A DNA stretch of 64,000 nucleotides from Accumulibacter phosphatis (GCF_000024165.1 NC_013194.1:930001-994000), one strand, 5' to 3'. Numbered from the stretch's first letter, positions 8,836-18,713 are shown. A program made the numbers and translations. Notes: generated from the sequence alone by a model not told the origin.

Positions 8836-9602
8836 CAAGCGGTCAGTTCGGCGGTTACCGGGGCGTGGTCCGACGGCCGCTCCAGCTTGCGCATGTGGCG
8901 GTTGATCCCGGCCACCGTACAGATTCCGGCAAGCGGCTCGGAAAGGAGGATGTGATCGATCCGCAGCCCCTGGTTCTTCTGGAAGCCGAGCATCCGGTAG
9001 TCCCACCAGGAAAAACTCTTCTCGGGCTGCTCGAAGAGCCGGAAGCTGTCTTTCAGCCCGAGGTCCAGCAGGCGCTGGAAGGCCGCTCGCTCGGGTGCGG
9101 AGCACAGGATCTGGCCGGCCCAGGCCGCCGGGTTGTACACGTCGCGGTCTTCCGGGGCAATGTTGAAATCGCCAGCCACCACCAGCCGTGGATTGGCGGC
9201 CAGTCGACCCTTGAGCCAGCGGGTCAGCGCATCCAGCCATGCGAGCTTGTAGGCGTACTTGTCGCTGCCGACGGCCTGGCCATTCGGTACATAGGCACAG
9301 ACCACGCAGATTCCGCCGATCGTCGCAGCGACCAGCCGTTTCTGCTGATCGGCATGGAGCGGGTTGCCACAAACGACATCGCTCGGCGACTCGCGCGCCA
9401 GCAGGGCAACGCCGTTGTAGGTCTTCTGCCCCGAGAAGGCGACGTGATAACCCGCGGCCTCGACCTCCTGCTGCGGGAAGGCATGGTCCTCGAGCTTCGT
9501 TTCCTGCAGGCAGACGATGTCGGGTTGCTCCGCCGCCAGCCAGTCGAGAAGTTGCGGCAGGCGGACCTTGAGCGAGTTGACGTTCCAGCTGGCAATTTTC
9601 AT
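8835..9602 (-). CDS. xthA: Exodeoxyribonuclease III
   Basis: This 255-residue endonuclease/exonuclease/phosphatase-fold enzyme of base-excision repair cleaves at abasic sites and degrades 3' ends. Motifs visible: MKIASWNVNSLKVRL (N-terminal metal site), VCLQETKLED, VVAGDFNIAPED and the C-terminal RIDHILLSEPL and SDHAPVTAEL containing the catalytic Asp-His pair. Its stop overlaps the start of the Crp/Fnr gene. Confidence 0.94.
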   Translation of the reverse strand: MKIASWNVNSLKVRLPQLLDWLAAEQPDIVCLQETKLEDHAFPQQEVEAAGYHVAFSGQKTYNGVALLARESPSDVVCGNPLHADQQKRLVAATIGGICVVCAYVPNGQAVGSDKYAYKLAWLDALTRWLKGRLAANPRLVVAGDFNIAPEDRDVYNPAAWAGQILCSAPERAAFQRLLDLGLKDSFRLFEQPEKSFSWWDYRMLGFQKNQGLRIDHILLSEPLAGICTVAGINRHMRKLERPSDHAPVTAELTA

Positions 9603-9660
9603 GTGGCTCTCAAATCCGGTAACGCCGCGGTCCCTGTGCCAATCAAAGGGTGGCTGCCTC

Positions 9661-10155
9661 TCACCTCACCAGGCCATTTCGTGGGCGTGCTGCAGCACCG
9701 GTGGCGGCCGTGGTGCGGACGTTCCGCGGCCGGTCGCCGGCGGACGACAGCGCCAGCAAGTCGCGTTCGGCGCGTAACCAGTGGTCGCTGGGCGAGCCTC
9801 CACGGTCGAGCTGGTAAATCGCATAAGCGCGCTGGGCGATCTCCTCATGCCTGACAAGTCTTTCGACGCCAAGAGCGGCGTCTCGCCGTGCATCGCTTGG
9901 CACCCGCATCCTGCCGGCTATACTCACTGCCTGGTGTGTCAGCGAGGGGTCGAGCGGGGCGACGTCGAGGAGAATGCTCCGGCCGTGCGTCATCATCAGC
10001 AGCCACCTGTCGCCGTCTGCCACCAGGGTTCCCGAAGCACAGGCCCGGTCGCTCGTCGTCGTCATCGGCGGTGGCTGGAGTTGCCCGGGAGGCGGAAGGC
10101 CGGTGTCTCCGCACGGGTCGCGTCGCTCGCCGCCGCTGTGTTTGCCGTCGTTCAT
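9661..10155 (-). CDS. DUF2934 domain protein
   Basis: The C-terminal half (EEIAQRAYAIYQLDRGGSPSDHWLRAERDL, about residues 104-133) matches the DUF2934 pattern of a short helix followed by a HWLxAE motif. The N-terminal 100 residues are Pro/Gly-rich then contain a small strand-rich patch and are not recognised. Function is unknown. The start ATG overlaps the stop of the upstream glutaredoxin-like gene (ATGA), supporting this start and cotranscription. Confidence 0.7.
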   Translation of the reverse strand: MNDGKHSGGERRDPCGDTGLPPPGQLQPPPMTTTSDRACASGTLVADGDRWLLMMTHGRSILLDVAPLDPSLTHQAVSIAGRMRVPSDARRDAALGVERLVRHEEIAQRAYAIYQLDRGGSPSDHWLRAERDLLALSSAGDRPRNVRTTAATGAAARPRNGLVR

Positions 10156-10676
10156 TGTGCTGCCTCGCCGGTGGGCTTGACGCGGTAGGGTGCGCTGGCC
10201 GGATATCCGGCCGCGTCGAGAAGTTCGTTCCAGGCAGTGGGTGTGAAGCCTTTGACGTTTTGCCGGCCGACGCTGATGCTGGGGAGGCGGATCTCGCCGC
10301 CGAGTTGTCGGCCGGCGTCGGCCAGTTCCTCTGCCGTACCGAGCTCCTTTTCGACGAATGGCACGCCACGGCCATCGAGCAGCGAGCGTGCCTGCTTGCA
10401 CGTCGTGCAACCGGGATTCGTGTACAGGACGACCGGGAATTTCTCGCTGGCCTGGCGTACCGCATAGGGAAGCGCCTGCGTCGGCGGCGCCTCGTCGCCA
10501 AGCGAGGGCGAAGATCGGTCGACCCGCTTGGCTCCGGCCGGCGGTGGCAGGTCCGAGAGCACCGTGCGACCGGTTGCTGGGTCGATCCAGCGGTAAGTGG
10601 TCTGCGCGCCGAGCGTGGCGCTGGCGAGCAGGAGACTGACGAGGCAGACGACGCGCAGGGAGACGGGGGCGGGCAT
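10152..10676 (-). CDS. Exported DUF4124/glutaredoxin-like protein
   Basis: The 174-residue protein has a signal peptide (MPAPVSLRVVCLVSLLLASATLGAQ), a short DUF4124-type segment (TTYRWIDPATGRTVLSDLPPP, residues of about 26-46) and a glutaredoxin-like domain (about 78-160) with the CxxC motif in LYTNPGCTTCKQAR and a conserved-looking PSISVG cis-Pro loop. It is predicted to act in the periplasm or at the membrane as a thiol-disulphide protein; substrate unknown. It overlaps the DUF2934 gene by 4 bases. Confidence 0.82.
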   Translation of the reverse strand: MPAPVSLRVVCLVSLLLASATLGAQTTYRWIDPATGRTVLSDLPPPAGAKRVDRSSPSLGDEAPPTQALPYAVRQASEKFPVVLYTNPGCTTCKQARSLLDGRGVPFVEKELGTAEELADAGRQLGGEIRLPSISVGRQNVKGFTPTAWNELLDAAGYPASAPYRVKPTGEAAQ

Positions 10677-10694
10677 GTTGAAGCTCCTCGCTGT

Positions 10695-12788
10695 TCAGGC
10701 GGTGATCATGCCGCTGTGCCGGAGCAGTGCGTCAACCTGGGGATCGCGGCCGCGGAAGGCGCGGAAGTTGTCGATCGCTGGTCGGCTGCCGCCGACAGAC
10801 AGAATCTCATCCAGAAAGCGCTTGCCGGTAAGCGGGTCGAAGGCGTTGCCGGCGGCCTCGAAGGCGCCGTAGCAATCGGCCGAGAGGACCTCGGCCCATT
10901 TGTAGCTATAGTAGCCGGCGCCGTAACCGCCGGCGAAGATGTGCGAGAACGTGTTCGGGAAACGATGCCACGCGGGCGGAACGACGACCGCCACTTCGCG
11001 TCGCACCTCGGCCAGCAGGTCGAGGACGCTGCGATCGCCCGTCGGGTCGAAATCGCTGTGCAGGCGCAGGTCGAACAGCGAAAACTCGATCTGGCGGAGC
11101 ATGTGCATGCCGCTCAGGAAGTTCTTGGCCGCCAGCATCTTGTCGAACAGCGCACGCGGTAGCGGCTCGCCGGTGTCGACATGGGCGGTCATCCCCGGGA
11201 GGACGCTCCATTCCCAGCAGTAGTTCTCCATGAACTGCGATGGCAATTCGACGGCGTCCCATTCGACACCATGGATGCCGGCGACGCCGAGTTCGTCGAC
11301 GCGCGTCAGCAGGTGGTGCAGGCCGTGCCCGGTTTCGTGGAAGAGTGTGATCACTTCGTCGTGCGTGAAGGTCGCCGGCCGCGGCTTGCCGTCGCGTTCG
11401 CCCACGGGCCGCGAGAAGTTGCAGTTGAGGTAGGCGATCGGCGTCTGGATTGTGTCCGTCCCTGCCGCCAGCGACGCCGCACGCCGCCTGCGGCGACCCC
11501 TTGCTTCGTCCATCCACGCACCGCTGCGTTTGGTTTCGCGTGCATAAAGGTCGAGGTAGAACTGACCGACCAGTTCGCCGGTCGGCGTCTCGATACGGAA
11601 GAAACGCACGTCTTCATGCCAGGTCGGAGCGCTGTCGGGTTTCAGGCAGACGCCGAAGAGTGTTTCGATTACCCTGAAGAGCCCAGCGAGAACCCGGTCT
11701 TCGGTAAAGTACTGCTTTACTTCCTGCTCCGAGAACGCATAACGCGCCTGCAGCAGCTTCTCGGAAACGTAGGCGACATCCCACGCTTCCATCTCGTCGA
11801 TCCCAAGTTCCTTGCGCGCAAAGGCGCGCAGGTCGGCAATGTCCCTCTCGGCGAAGGGCCTCGCCTTGACCGCCAGGTCGCGCAGGAAGTCGAGCACCTG
11901 CGGCACCGACTCGGCCATTTTCGGGACCAGCGAAACCTCGGCGAAGCTGGCGTAGCCAAGCAGTTCTGCTTCTTCCCGGCGCAGTTCGAGAATGCGCCGG
12001 ATCAGCGGCGTGTTGTCCATCTCGGGGGCACCGAATTCCGCTGCCCGTGTCGCATAGGCCCGGTAGAGCGCGGCGCGCAGGCGGCGGCTGTCGGCGTACT
12101 GCAGCCCCGGCAGGTACGACGGCATGTGCAGCGTGAACTTCCAGCCGTCCTTGCCCTCTTTCGCCGCGGCTTCGCGAGCCGCTTGCCGGGTGTCGTCCGG
12201 CAAGCCTTGCAATTCGGCTTCGTCGGTCACCACCTCGGCAAAGGCGTTGGTGGCGTCGAGCAGGTTCTCGGAGAACTTTGCCGAGAGTTGGGCGAGTTCC
12301 TCGGCGATGGCCTGGAAGCGCGGCTTCCGGTCTTCGGGCAACTCCGCTCCGGCGAGGCGGAAGTCGCGGACCTCATGGTCGACAATTCGCCGCTGTGGTT
12401 CCGATAGACTTGCGTATTCCTCGCTTTCGGAAATTGACTTGTACTTGGCGAACAGCTTGAGGTTCTGACCGACCTCGGCGTAGAAACGCGAGACCTCAGG
12501 CAGCATCTGGTTGTACGCATCGCGCCAGGCGGGGATGTCGTTGACCGAATGGACATGGACGACGACTCCCCAGGCACGCGACAGTTCTTCGAATCCGTCG
12601 GCCAGGGGTGCCGAAAAAGTCGCCCAGCTCGCTGTGACCTGGTCCGAAGTCAGCAGGTCTACCAGGGCGCGGCAGTCGGCGAGCAGCTTGCTGATCGCCG
12701 GCTGCACGTGTTCTGGCGTCAGGGTGTCGAAGCGCGGCAGGCCGGAGAAGTCGAGAAGCGGATTGTCGTGCAGGATGTCTGTGGTCAT
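10695..12788 (-). CDS. prlC: Oligopeptidase A (M3 metallopeptidase)
   Basis: This 697-residue cytoplasmic zinc peptidase degrades short peptides, including cleaved signal peptides. The zinc site is FHETGHGLHH near residue 480, with a downstream Glu in the family's third-ligand helix. Motifs NPLLDFSGLPRFD at the start and FSHIFAGGYGAGYYSYKWAEV near the end are typical of OpdA/PrlC. A basic insert (DEARGRRRRRAASL, about residue 430-445) replaces the usual shorter loop before IQTPIAYLNCNF. It appears to be the first gene of a minus-strand set with the glutaredoxin-like gene 18 bp downstream. Confidence 0.92.
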   Translation of the reverse strand: MTTDILHDNPLLDFSGLPRFDTLTPEHVQPAISKLLADCRALVDLLTSDQVTASWATFSAPLADGFEELSRAWGVVVHVHSVNDIPAWRDAYNQMLPEVSRFYAEVGQNLKLFAKYKSISESEEYASLSEPQRRIVDHEVRDFRLAGAELPEDRKPRFQAIAEELAQLSAKFSENLLDATNAFAEVVTDEAELQGLPDDTRQAAREAAAKEGKDGWKFTLHMPSYLPGLQYADSRRLRAALYRAYATRAAEFGAPEMDNTPLIRRILELRREEAELLGYASFAEVSLVPKMAESVPQVLDFLRDLAVKARPFAERDIADLRAFARKELGIDEMEAWDVAYVSEKLLQARYAFSEQEVKQYFTEDRVLAGLFRVIETLFGVCLKPDSAPTWHEDVRFFRIETPTGELVGQFYLDLYARETKRSGAWMDEARGRRRRRAASLAAGTDTIQTPIAYLNCNFSRPVGERDGKPRPATFTHDEVITLFHETGHGLHHLLTRVDELGVAGIHGVEWDAVELPSQFMENYCWEWSVLPGMTAHVDTGEPLPRALFDKMLAAKNFLSGMHMLRQIEFSLFDLRLHSDFDPTGDRSVLDLLAEVRREVAVVVPPAWHRFPNTFSHIFAGGYGAGYYSYKWAEVLSADCYGAFEAAGNAFDPLTGKRFLDEILSVGGSRPAIDNFRAFRGRDPQVDALLRHSGMITA

Positions 12789-12847
12789 CGGAGATTCCGT
12801 GGTTCCCCGAGCGGGGCTGCCCGTGCTCGGATACGGTCAAGGCATCG

Positions 12848-13621
12848 CTATTCTACAAGGTCGCGGTAGGCGTGCCACGAAGCATGGCCGAGCAGCGGCA
12901 TGAGAACGATCAAACCGAAAAACAGGGTGAGGAAACCGAGCGCGGTCAATGTGACGACGATCGCTCCCCAAAAAACCATGAGTCGAAGGTTGGCGTCGAC
13001 GGTGCGCAGACTGGTCAGCATGGCCGTGCGGAAGTCGATGCGGCGATCGAGCAGCAAGGGTACCGAGACAACCGTGATGGCGAAGACCATCAGCGCCAAG
13101 GTGCCGCCGCAAAGGATCCAGATCAGCAACAGGTCGCGGTGGTCGGCCGACAGGTGGATCTCGGCCAGAAGGCTGGGCAGGTCCGGGCTGATGGCCGGAG
13201 CGAGAAGGGCGAACAGCAGGGTCGAGATGCGTTCCCAGGCGAATCCGATGGTCGCCAGCAGCAGGCCCAGCTTGGCGAGCTCCCGGGCGTTGCGGCGGCC
13301 GCCGGCGAGCGACGAGAAGAAGGTCGACGACTGGCCTGCTTCGCGTCGTCGGCTGATCTCGTACAGTCCCCCGGCAAGCAGTGGAGCGACCAGGAAGAAG
13401 CCGGAAGTGGCGACGATGAATATCTGGCCGTTACGCCATGCGAAGATCGTGATCAGGTCGCCGGCGATCGCGAACAAGAGCCCGTAGGCGAGGCTGGCAA
13501 TCGGGTTGGCGCGCAGGTCCTGCCACCCTGCCGTGAGCCAGGCAAGCGGGCGGCCGAGCGAAACGCTGCGCACCTTTGGCACGGCGTTGTCGTGGCCAGG
13601 GGCAGCAGTTCCTATACCCAT
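12848..13621 (-). CDS. DUF2189 family integral membrane protein
   Basis: This 257-residue polytopic membrane protein has about six hydrophobic segments, beginning after RSVSLGRPLAWLTAGWQDLRANPIASLAYG. That RPLxWLxxGWxDLxxxPxxSLxYG block is the DUF2189 hallmark. The family is common beside cytochrome oxidase or metabolic genes in proteobacteria, but its function is unknown. No overlap with neighbours; 59 bp separate it from prlC and 64 bp from purC. Confidence 0.85.
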   Translation of the reverse strand: MGIGTAAPGHDNAVPKVRSVSLGRPLAWLTAGWQDLRANPIASLAYGLLFAIAGDLITIFAWRNGQIFIVATSGFFLVAPLLAGGLYEISRRREAGQSSTFFSSLAGGRRNARELAKLGLLLATIGFAWERISTLLFALLAPAISPDLPSLLAEIHLSADHRDLLLIWILCGGTLALMVFAITVVSVPLLLDRRIDFRTAMLTSLRTVDANLRLMVFWGAIVVTLTALGFLTLFFGLIVLMPLLGHASWHAYRDLVE

Positions 13622-13685
13622 CCGTTCTCCCTGTCGTGGTGGCGAGCAGACGCCTGTGCTCTACCGTTCGGGCAAACCGCCGCCG

Positions 13686-14624
13686 TCATTCGACGAAAGT
13701 CTCGCCGGTCAGGCGCTCACAGGCCTCGACGTACTTTGCACGGGTGCGCTCGAGCACCGCCTGCGGCAGCCGCGGCGCGGGTGCGCGCTTGTTCCAGACC
13801 AGTGTTTCGAGATAGTCGCGCAGGTACTGTTTGTCATACGACGGCGGGTTGCTGCCCACTTGCCAGTCGTCGGCAGGCCAAAAGCGCGACGAGTCCGGGG
13901 TCAGCGCTTCATCGATCAGATGCAGGGTGCCGGCAGCGTCGAGCCCGAACTCGAACTTGGTATCGGCAATGATGATGCCGCGCGCCGCGGCGTGCGCGGC
14001 AGCTGTTGTGTACAAGGCGATGGCCACATCGCGTGCCTGGGCGGCAATCGTATCGGCGCTGCGGCCCGTCGTGGCGAGCAAGTCTGTGAACGCCGCCGCA
14101 CAGTCGGCCTGCGCCCGTTCGAAGGCGACGTTCTCATCGTGAGCGCCGATGGCCGCCTTGGTTGCCGGGGTAAAGATCGGTTCCGGCAACCGGCTGGCGA
14201 GTTGCAGCCCTTCCGGCAGCCGGATCCCGCAAACGTTACCAGTGGTCTGGTAATCCTTCCAGCCCGAACCGATCAGGTAGCCGCGCACCACCGCTTCGAT
14301 CGGCAATGGCCGCAAGCGTTTGACGACGAGCGCCCGTCCACGCACCTGCGGCCTCTCGCCGGCGGCGACCACCGTCTCCGGATCGATCCCGGTGAGCTGG
14401 TTCGGGACGATGTCGGCGAGACGCGCGAACCAGAAACTGGCCAGTCGGGTCAGCACCTTGCCCTTGTCGGGAATCGCGTCGGGCAGGATGACGTCAAAGG
14501 CCGAGATGCGATCGCTGGTGACGATCAGCAGTTTGTCGGCGTCGATGGCGTAGATGTCGCGCACCTTGCCACGCCCGAGCAGGGGCAGGCTCTGGATCGA
14601 TGTTTCAAAGAGGGCTTCAGTCAA
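13686..14624 (-). CDS. purC: Phosphoribosylaminoimidazole-succinocarboxamide synthase
   Basis: PurC (SAICAR synthetase) ligates aspartate to CAIR with ATP in purine synthesis. The 312-residue protein has LGRGKVRDIYAIDADKLLIVTSDRISAFDVIL at the N-terminus (GKVRD ATP loop), the substrate-binding VVRGYLIGSGWKDYQ block, and the SAICAR-family IIIADTKFEFG and LTPDSSRFW motifs. Its length fits the longer bacterial and yeast-like type. It lies in the usual betaproteobacterial order near fba and pyk, although no purE or purK follows here. Confidence 0.95.
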   Translation of the reverse strand: MTEALFETSIQSLPLLGRGKVRDIYAIDADKLLIVTSDRISAFDVILPDAIPDKGKVLTRLASFWFARLADIVPNQLTGIDPETVVAAGERPQVRGRALVVKRLRPLPIEAVVRGYLIGSGWKDYQTTGNVCGIRLPEGLQLASRLPEPIFTPATKAAIGAHDENVAFERAQADCAAAFTDLLATTGRSADTIAAQARDVAIALYTTAAAHAAARGIIIADTKFEFGLDAAGTLHLIDEALTPDSSRFWPADDWQVGSNPPSYDKQYLRDYLETLVWNKRAPAPRLPQAVLERTRAKYVEACERLTGETFVE

Positions 14625-14701
14625 CTCGCTGGTCCGGTCGTGGAATGGGAGGTCGCAGGGGGAAGGTGCGCGATCGGATTATAGGGCAGATCGCTCGCCG
14701 T

Positions 14702-16018
14702 TCAGTGGTCTCCGCCCGCCTCCTGGCGGAGTCGCCGGCGCATCCGCCGTATGCCGAGTATCGAGAAGGCGGCGACCAGCGGGATCGACACGGCCGCCGC
14801 GATCTCGGGCGAGAGTGCTGGTAGCAGAGCCTTGAATCCCTTGGCCAAGTAATGAACCAGTTGCGAAGCATAGTAGGTGATGGCTACAACCGACAGCCCT
14901 TCGACCGTTTCCTGCAGGCGCAGTTGCAGGCGTGCGCGCTGGTTCATCTGCGCCAGTTGTTCCTGGTTCTGGCGTTCGAGTTCGACGTCTACGCGGGTGC
15001 GCAGCAACTCGCTGGAACGTGCCAGTCGATCGGAGAGATCGTCCTGGCGCTTGGCCATGGCAATGCAGGTCTGCATCGCCGGCAGCAGGCGGCGTTGCAT
15101 CATTTCGCGGAAAGTCGGGCAGCCCGTGACGCGCAGTTCACGCAGTTCGTCGATACGCTGCATGACAAGATCGTGGTAGGCGCGCGCTGCGCCGAAACGG
15201 AAGGCCGTGCGGGCCAGTGAGTGCTCGACTTCGGCTGCCAGTCCGGTCAGGGCGGCGAGCACCTGGCGCTCGTCGGCCGGTGATCTGGCCTGGCCGATCT
15301 GGTCGACCATGTCGGCCAACTGGGTTTCGGCAGCCTTCAGCCAACTGCCGATTTCCTTGGCTACCGGTAGCGCCAGCAGCGCCAGCAGCCGATAGGTCTC
15401 GATCTCCAGCAGTCGCTGCACCGTCCGGCCCGCCTGCCTTTGCGTCAGCGCCACGTCAAGGATCAGGAATCGCGAGAAGCCGCTGTCGAACATGAAGTCG
15501 GTGAATACCCAGGCCGCCTGGTCGGCCACCTGGGCGGCGACCACCTGACGGCCGGTTGGCGTCAGGCCGGCCGTCACCGACTCCGGCGACACCTCCCGGC
15601 TCGCCTGCAGTTCGACATGGGTGGCGGCGATCAGCTGACCGGGAATTGCCGATAACCAGCCGGCCGGCACCACTTGCAGCGCGCTCGCGGCAGGATTCCG
15701 TCCCTCGCCGGCGGTAAGCTCGCGAAAGACCGTGTAGCTGGAGAATTCGCTGTGCCGTTCCCAGCGTAGCAGAAAGGCCTGTGCAGCAAACACCAGGTGC
15801 GCTTCGGACCGGTCGAGCAGTTCGCCGGTGGCGACCTCGCCGAGGTTCTGGAGGTTGGCCAGTTCTTCCTGCTGGGTGGACGCGTCGTGCGTAAACACCA
15901 GGTGCGAAACCAGCGTCGGACTGCGTAGTGGGACGGGTGGGCGCGCGTGGAACTCGTCATTGAGCAGTTCGCGCAGTGGATGTAGTGCGATCCCAGGCAA
16001 CGGGAATCCGGCGTTCAC
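14702..16018 (-). CDS. DUF3422 family membrane protein
   Basis: The 438-residue protein starts with PLRELLNDEFHARPPVPLRSP, the DUF3422 N-terminal signature, and ends with two hydrophobic segments (about 380-430) and a basic tail. Long helical stretches with coiled-coil character lie at about 200-370. The start is a GTG with a GGAG ribosome site 7 bp upstream; a longer frame runs further upstream without family similarity. Function is unknown. It is separated by 64 bp from fba and by 77 bp from purC on the same strand. Confidence 0.8.
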   Translation of the reverse strand: MNAGFPLPGIALHPLRELLNDEFHARPPVPLRSPTLVSHLVFTHDASTQQEELANLQNLGEVATGELLDRSEAHLVFAAQAFLLRWERHSEFSSYTVFRELTAGEGRNPAASALQVVPAGWLSAIPGQLIAATHVELQASREVSPESVTAGLTPTGRQVVAAQVADQAAWVFTDFMFDSGFSRFLILDVALTQRQAGRTVQRLLEIETYRLLALLALPVAKEIGSWLKAAETQLADMVDQIGQARSPADERQVLAALTGLAAEVEHSLARTAFRFGAARAYHDLVMQRIDELRELRVTGCPTFREMMQRRLLPAMQTCIAMAKRQDDLSDRLARSSELLRTRVDVELERQNQEQLAQMNQRARLQLRLQETVEGLSVVAITYYASQLVHYLAKGFKALLPALSPEIAAAVSIPLVAAFSILGIRRMRRRLRQEAGGDH

Positions 16019-16082
16019 GGTCGCTCCGGAAAGAGAAGCACCGCGGCCGCCGGCTGGCGTGCCGCGGCATCGACAACAGCAA

Positions 16083-17147
16083 TCAGCGAACGGTCTGCTC
16101 GAGTTCGCCGCTCTTGTAGCGCTCTGCCATCCTGTCGAGCGCGATGACCTTGATCTTGCTTGCCTGGCCGGCGGTACCAAAGGCCTCGAAGCGAGCGCGA
16201 CAGATCTTCTTGGCGGCCTCCCGGGCCGGCTTGAGGTAGTCGCGTGGGTCGAATTTCGACGGGTTTTCGGCGAAGTAGCGGCGGATCGCACCAGTCATCG
16301 CCAGGCGAATGTCGGTATCGATGTTGACCTTGCGAACGCCATGCTTGATGCCGGTGACGATCTCCTCGACCGGTACGCCGTAGGTCTCCTTCATGTCGCC
16401 GCCAAACTCCCGGATCTCGGCCAGCAGTTCCTGCGGTACCGACGACGAGCCGTGCATCACCAGATGGCAATTCGGGATGCGCTCGTGAATTTCCTTGATG
16501 CGTTGGATGGCGAGGATGTCGCCGGTCGGCTTCTTGGTGAACTTGTAGGCGCCGTGCGAGGTGCCGATGGCGATCGCCAGGGCGTCGCACTGCGTCTGTT
16601 TGACGAAGTCGGCCGCTTGTTCGACGTCGGTCAGCAGTTGTTCGCGAGTCATCGTGCCCTCTGCGCCGTGACCGTCTTCCTTGTCGCCGCGCATCGTCTC
16701 GAGCGAACCGAGAACACCGAGTTCCCCCTCGACCGAGACGCCGATGGCGTGCGCGAACTCGACGACCTTGCGCGTCACATCGACGTTGTATTCATAGCTG
16801 GCCACGGACTTGCCGTCGGCCATCAGCGAGCCGTCCATCATTACCGACGAGAAACCGGAGCGGATGGCGCCCATGCATACTGCCGGTGACTGGCCGTGGT
16901 CCTGGTGCATGACGATGGGGATATGCGGATAGGCTTCCAGCGCGGCGAGAATCTGGTGGCGCAGGAAAGGCTCGCCAGCGTACTTGCGGGCGCCGGCCGA
17001 GGCCTGCATGATTACCGGCGCGTCGACTTCCGCAGCGGCTTCCATGATCGCCCAGACCTGTTCCATGTTGTTGACGTTGAAAGCGGGCAGACCGTAGCCG
17101 TTTTCCGCAGCGTGGTCCAGCAATTGACGCATTGAAACAATTGGCAT
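16083..17147 (-). CDS. fba: Fructose-1,6-bisphosphate aldolase, class II
   Basis: The 354-residue zinc-dependent aldolase interconverts fructose-1,6-bisphosphate with dihydroxyacetone phosphate and glyceraldehyde-3-phosphate; the same family also makes sedoheptulose bisphosphate in the Calvin cycle. Visible motifs are IPIVMHQDHGQSP (zinc His and catalytic Asp), CHLVMHGSSSVPQ (zinc His) and VNIDTDIRLAMTGAIRRY (phosphate binding). Normal length. The 126-bp gap to pyk upstream contains GTTCAG-TTTC-CTGAAC (17178-17193), a short palindrome that could be an operator. Confidence 0.95.
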   Translation of the reverse strand: MPIVSMRQLLDHAAENGYGLPAFNVNNMEQVWAIMEAAAEVDAPVIMQASAGARKYAGEPFLRHQILAALEAYPHIPIVMHQDHGQSPAVCMGAIRSGFSSVMMDGSLMADGKSVASYEYNVDVTRKVVEFAHAIGVSVEGELGVLGSLETMRGDKEDGHGAEGTMTREQLLTDVEQAADFVKQTQCDALAIAIGTSHGAYKFTKKPTGDILAIQRIKEIHERIPNCHLVMHGSSSVPQELLAEIREFGGDMKETYGVPVEEIVTGIKHGVRKVNIDTDIRLAMTGAIRRYFAENPSKFDPRDYLKPAREAAKKICRARFEAFGTAGQASKIKVIALDRMAERYKSGELEQTVR

Positions 17148-17273
17148 GATTCGTTCTCCAGTGATTGCTCAGGTGGTGTTCAGTTTCCTGAACGCGGGAA
17201 GCCGCGTCTGCGGTTTCCCAAAAACCTGTCGGTCTGCGGCTGCGTCGCGGCTGCCGGTTTACTGACCTGCCGC

Positions 17274-18713
17274 TCAGGCGCTCCAGGGCTTCTGATCGCC
17301 GACCCGGACGATCTTCAGCGTATTGGTGCCGCCGCTGGTGCCCATCGGATCGCCGGCGGAGAGCACGATCAAGTCTCCCTTGACGACAATGCCCTCGTTG
17401 GTCAGTAACTGCTCGGCGTCATGCAGGAGTTCATCGCGGGTCGCCGGACGCTGGGTCATGAACAGTGGGAAGACCGCTCGATAGAGCGCCATCTTGGTGA
17501 CCGCCTCGGGTTGCGGGGTCAAGGCGTAGACCGGCACGCCGCAGTTGAGGCGACTCATCCACAAAGCGGTGGCGCCTGATTCGGTGAGGGCGGCGATGGC
17601 TTTCACCTTAAGGTGGTGTGCTGTCCAGATCGCCGCCAGCGAAATCGTCTGGTCGATACGCGTGAACACCTGATTGAGGAACTCGCTGTCAAGGCTCACT
17701 TCGGCGGACTTCTCGGCTTCCATACAGATTCGCGTCATCGCCTCGACCGTTTCGACCGGATACCTGCCGGCGGCGGTTTCGGCTGACAGCATCACCGCAT
17801 CGGTGCCGTCGAGAACGGCGTTGGCAACGTCCGAGACTTCGGCGCGCGTCGGTGTCGGTGAAAGAATCATCGACTCCATCATCTGCGTCGCGGTGATCGC
17901 CAGCTTGTTCCTTTCGCGGGCCAGACGGATCATGCGTTTCTGCAATGCCGGTACAGCGGCATCACCGACTTCGACGGCCAGGTCACCGCGGGCGACCATG
18001 ATCCCGTCAGACGCGTCGATGATCTCTTCGAGAGCCTCCACCGCTTCAACGCGTTCGATCTTGGCGATGGTGTGCGCGTGCCCGCCGGCGGCGTGGATCA
18101 GTTGTTTCGCCATGTACATGTCGGCCGCGCTCTTCGGAAAGGAGACGGCGACGAAGTCGGCTTCGATGCGGACCGCCGTGCGGATGTCGTCCATGTCCTT
18201 GGCGGTCAGCGCCGGCGCCGAAAGACCGCCGCCCTGACGGTTGATTCCCTTGTTGTCGGAAAGCTCACCGCCATGGCGTACGACCGTGTAGATCTCGGAG
18301 CCGATGACTCGCTCGACATCGAGCACGATGCGCCCGTCATCGAGCAGGAGGACGCTGCCGGCCGACACGTCACGTGTCAGATCCTTGTAGTCGAGGCCGG
18401 CCCGCTCGGCATTGCCGAGGTCACACTTGGCGTCGAGGACGAAGTGTTGGCCGTTCTCCAGCCAGACCTTGCCGTCGGCGAATTTGCCGACCCGGATCTT
18501 TGGCCCTTGCAGGTCGGCAAGGATGCCCACCGGGCGCCCGACGCGGGTAGCAACCTCGCGAACCAGTTGCGCGCGTGCGACGTGGTCCTCGGGTTTGCCG
18601 TGGGAGAAGTTGAGCCGAACGACATCGACGCCGGCGCGGATCATTCGTTCCAGCACCGCGGCGTCGGATGACGCCGGGCCAAGGGTGGCGACGATTTTGG
18701 TGTCTCGGGACAT
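17274..18713 (-). CDS. pyk: Pyruvate kinase
   Basis: This 479-residue enzyme makes pyruvate and ATP from phosphoenolpyruvate and ADP. The N-terminus is MSRDTKIVATLGPASSD; VVRLNFSHGKPEDH, the active-site AKIERVEAVEALEEI with catalytic Lys, and GIMVARGDLAVEVGD follow. The allosteric C-terminal domain covers about 350-479. The frame is open further upstream for 264 bp but family similarity begins exactly at this ATG. It lies between gapA and fba. Confidence 0.95.
   Translation of the reverse strand: MSRDTKIVATLGPASSDAAVLERMIRAGVDVVRLNFSHGKPEDHVARAQLVREVATRVGRPVGILADLQGPKIRVGKFADGKVWLENGQHFVLDAKCDLGNAERAGLDYKDLTRDVSAGSVLLLDDGRIVLDVERVIGSEIYTVVRHGGELSDNKGINRQGGGLSAPALTAKDMDDIRTAVRIEADFVAVSFPKSAADMYMAKQLIHAAGGHAHTIAKIERVEAVEALEEIIDASDGIMVARGDLAVEVGDAAVPALQKRMIRLARERNKLAITATQMMESMILSPTPTRAEVSDVANAVLDGTDAVMLSAETAAGRYPVETVEAMTRICMEAEKSAEVSLDSEFLNQVFTRIDQTISLAAIWTAHHLKVKAIAALTESGATALWMSRLNCGVPVYALTPQPEAVTKMALYRAVFPLFMTQRPATRDELLHDAEQLLTNEGIVVKGDLIVLSAGDPMGTSGGTNTLKIVRVGDQKPWSA

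Noticed and set aside
17198..17221. Hairpin GGGAAGCCGC/GCGGTTTCCC between fba and pyk
   Set aside because: The A/T-run lies on the wrong side for termination of pyk, and no plus-strand gene ends there.
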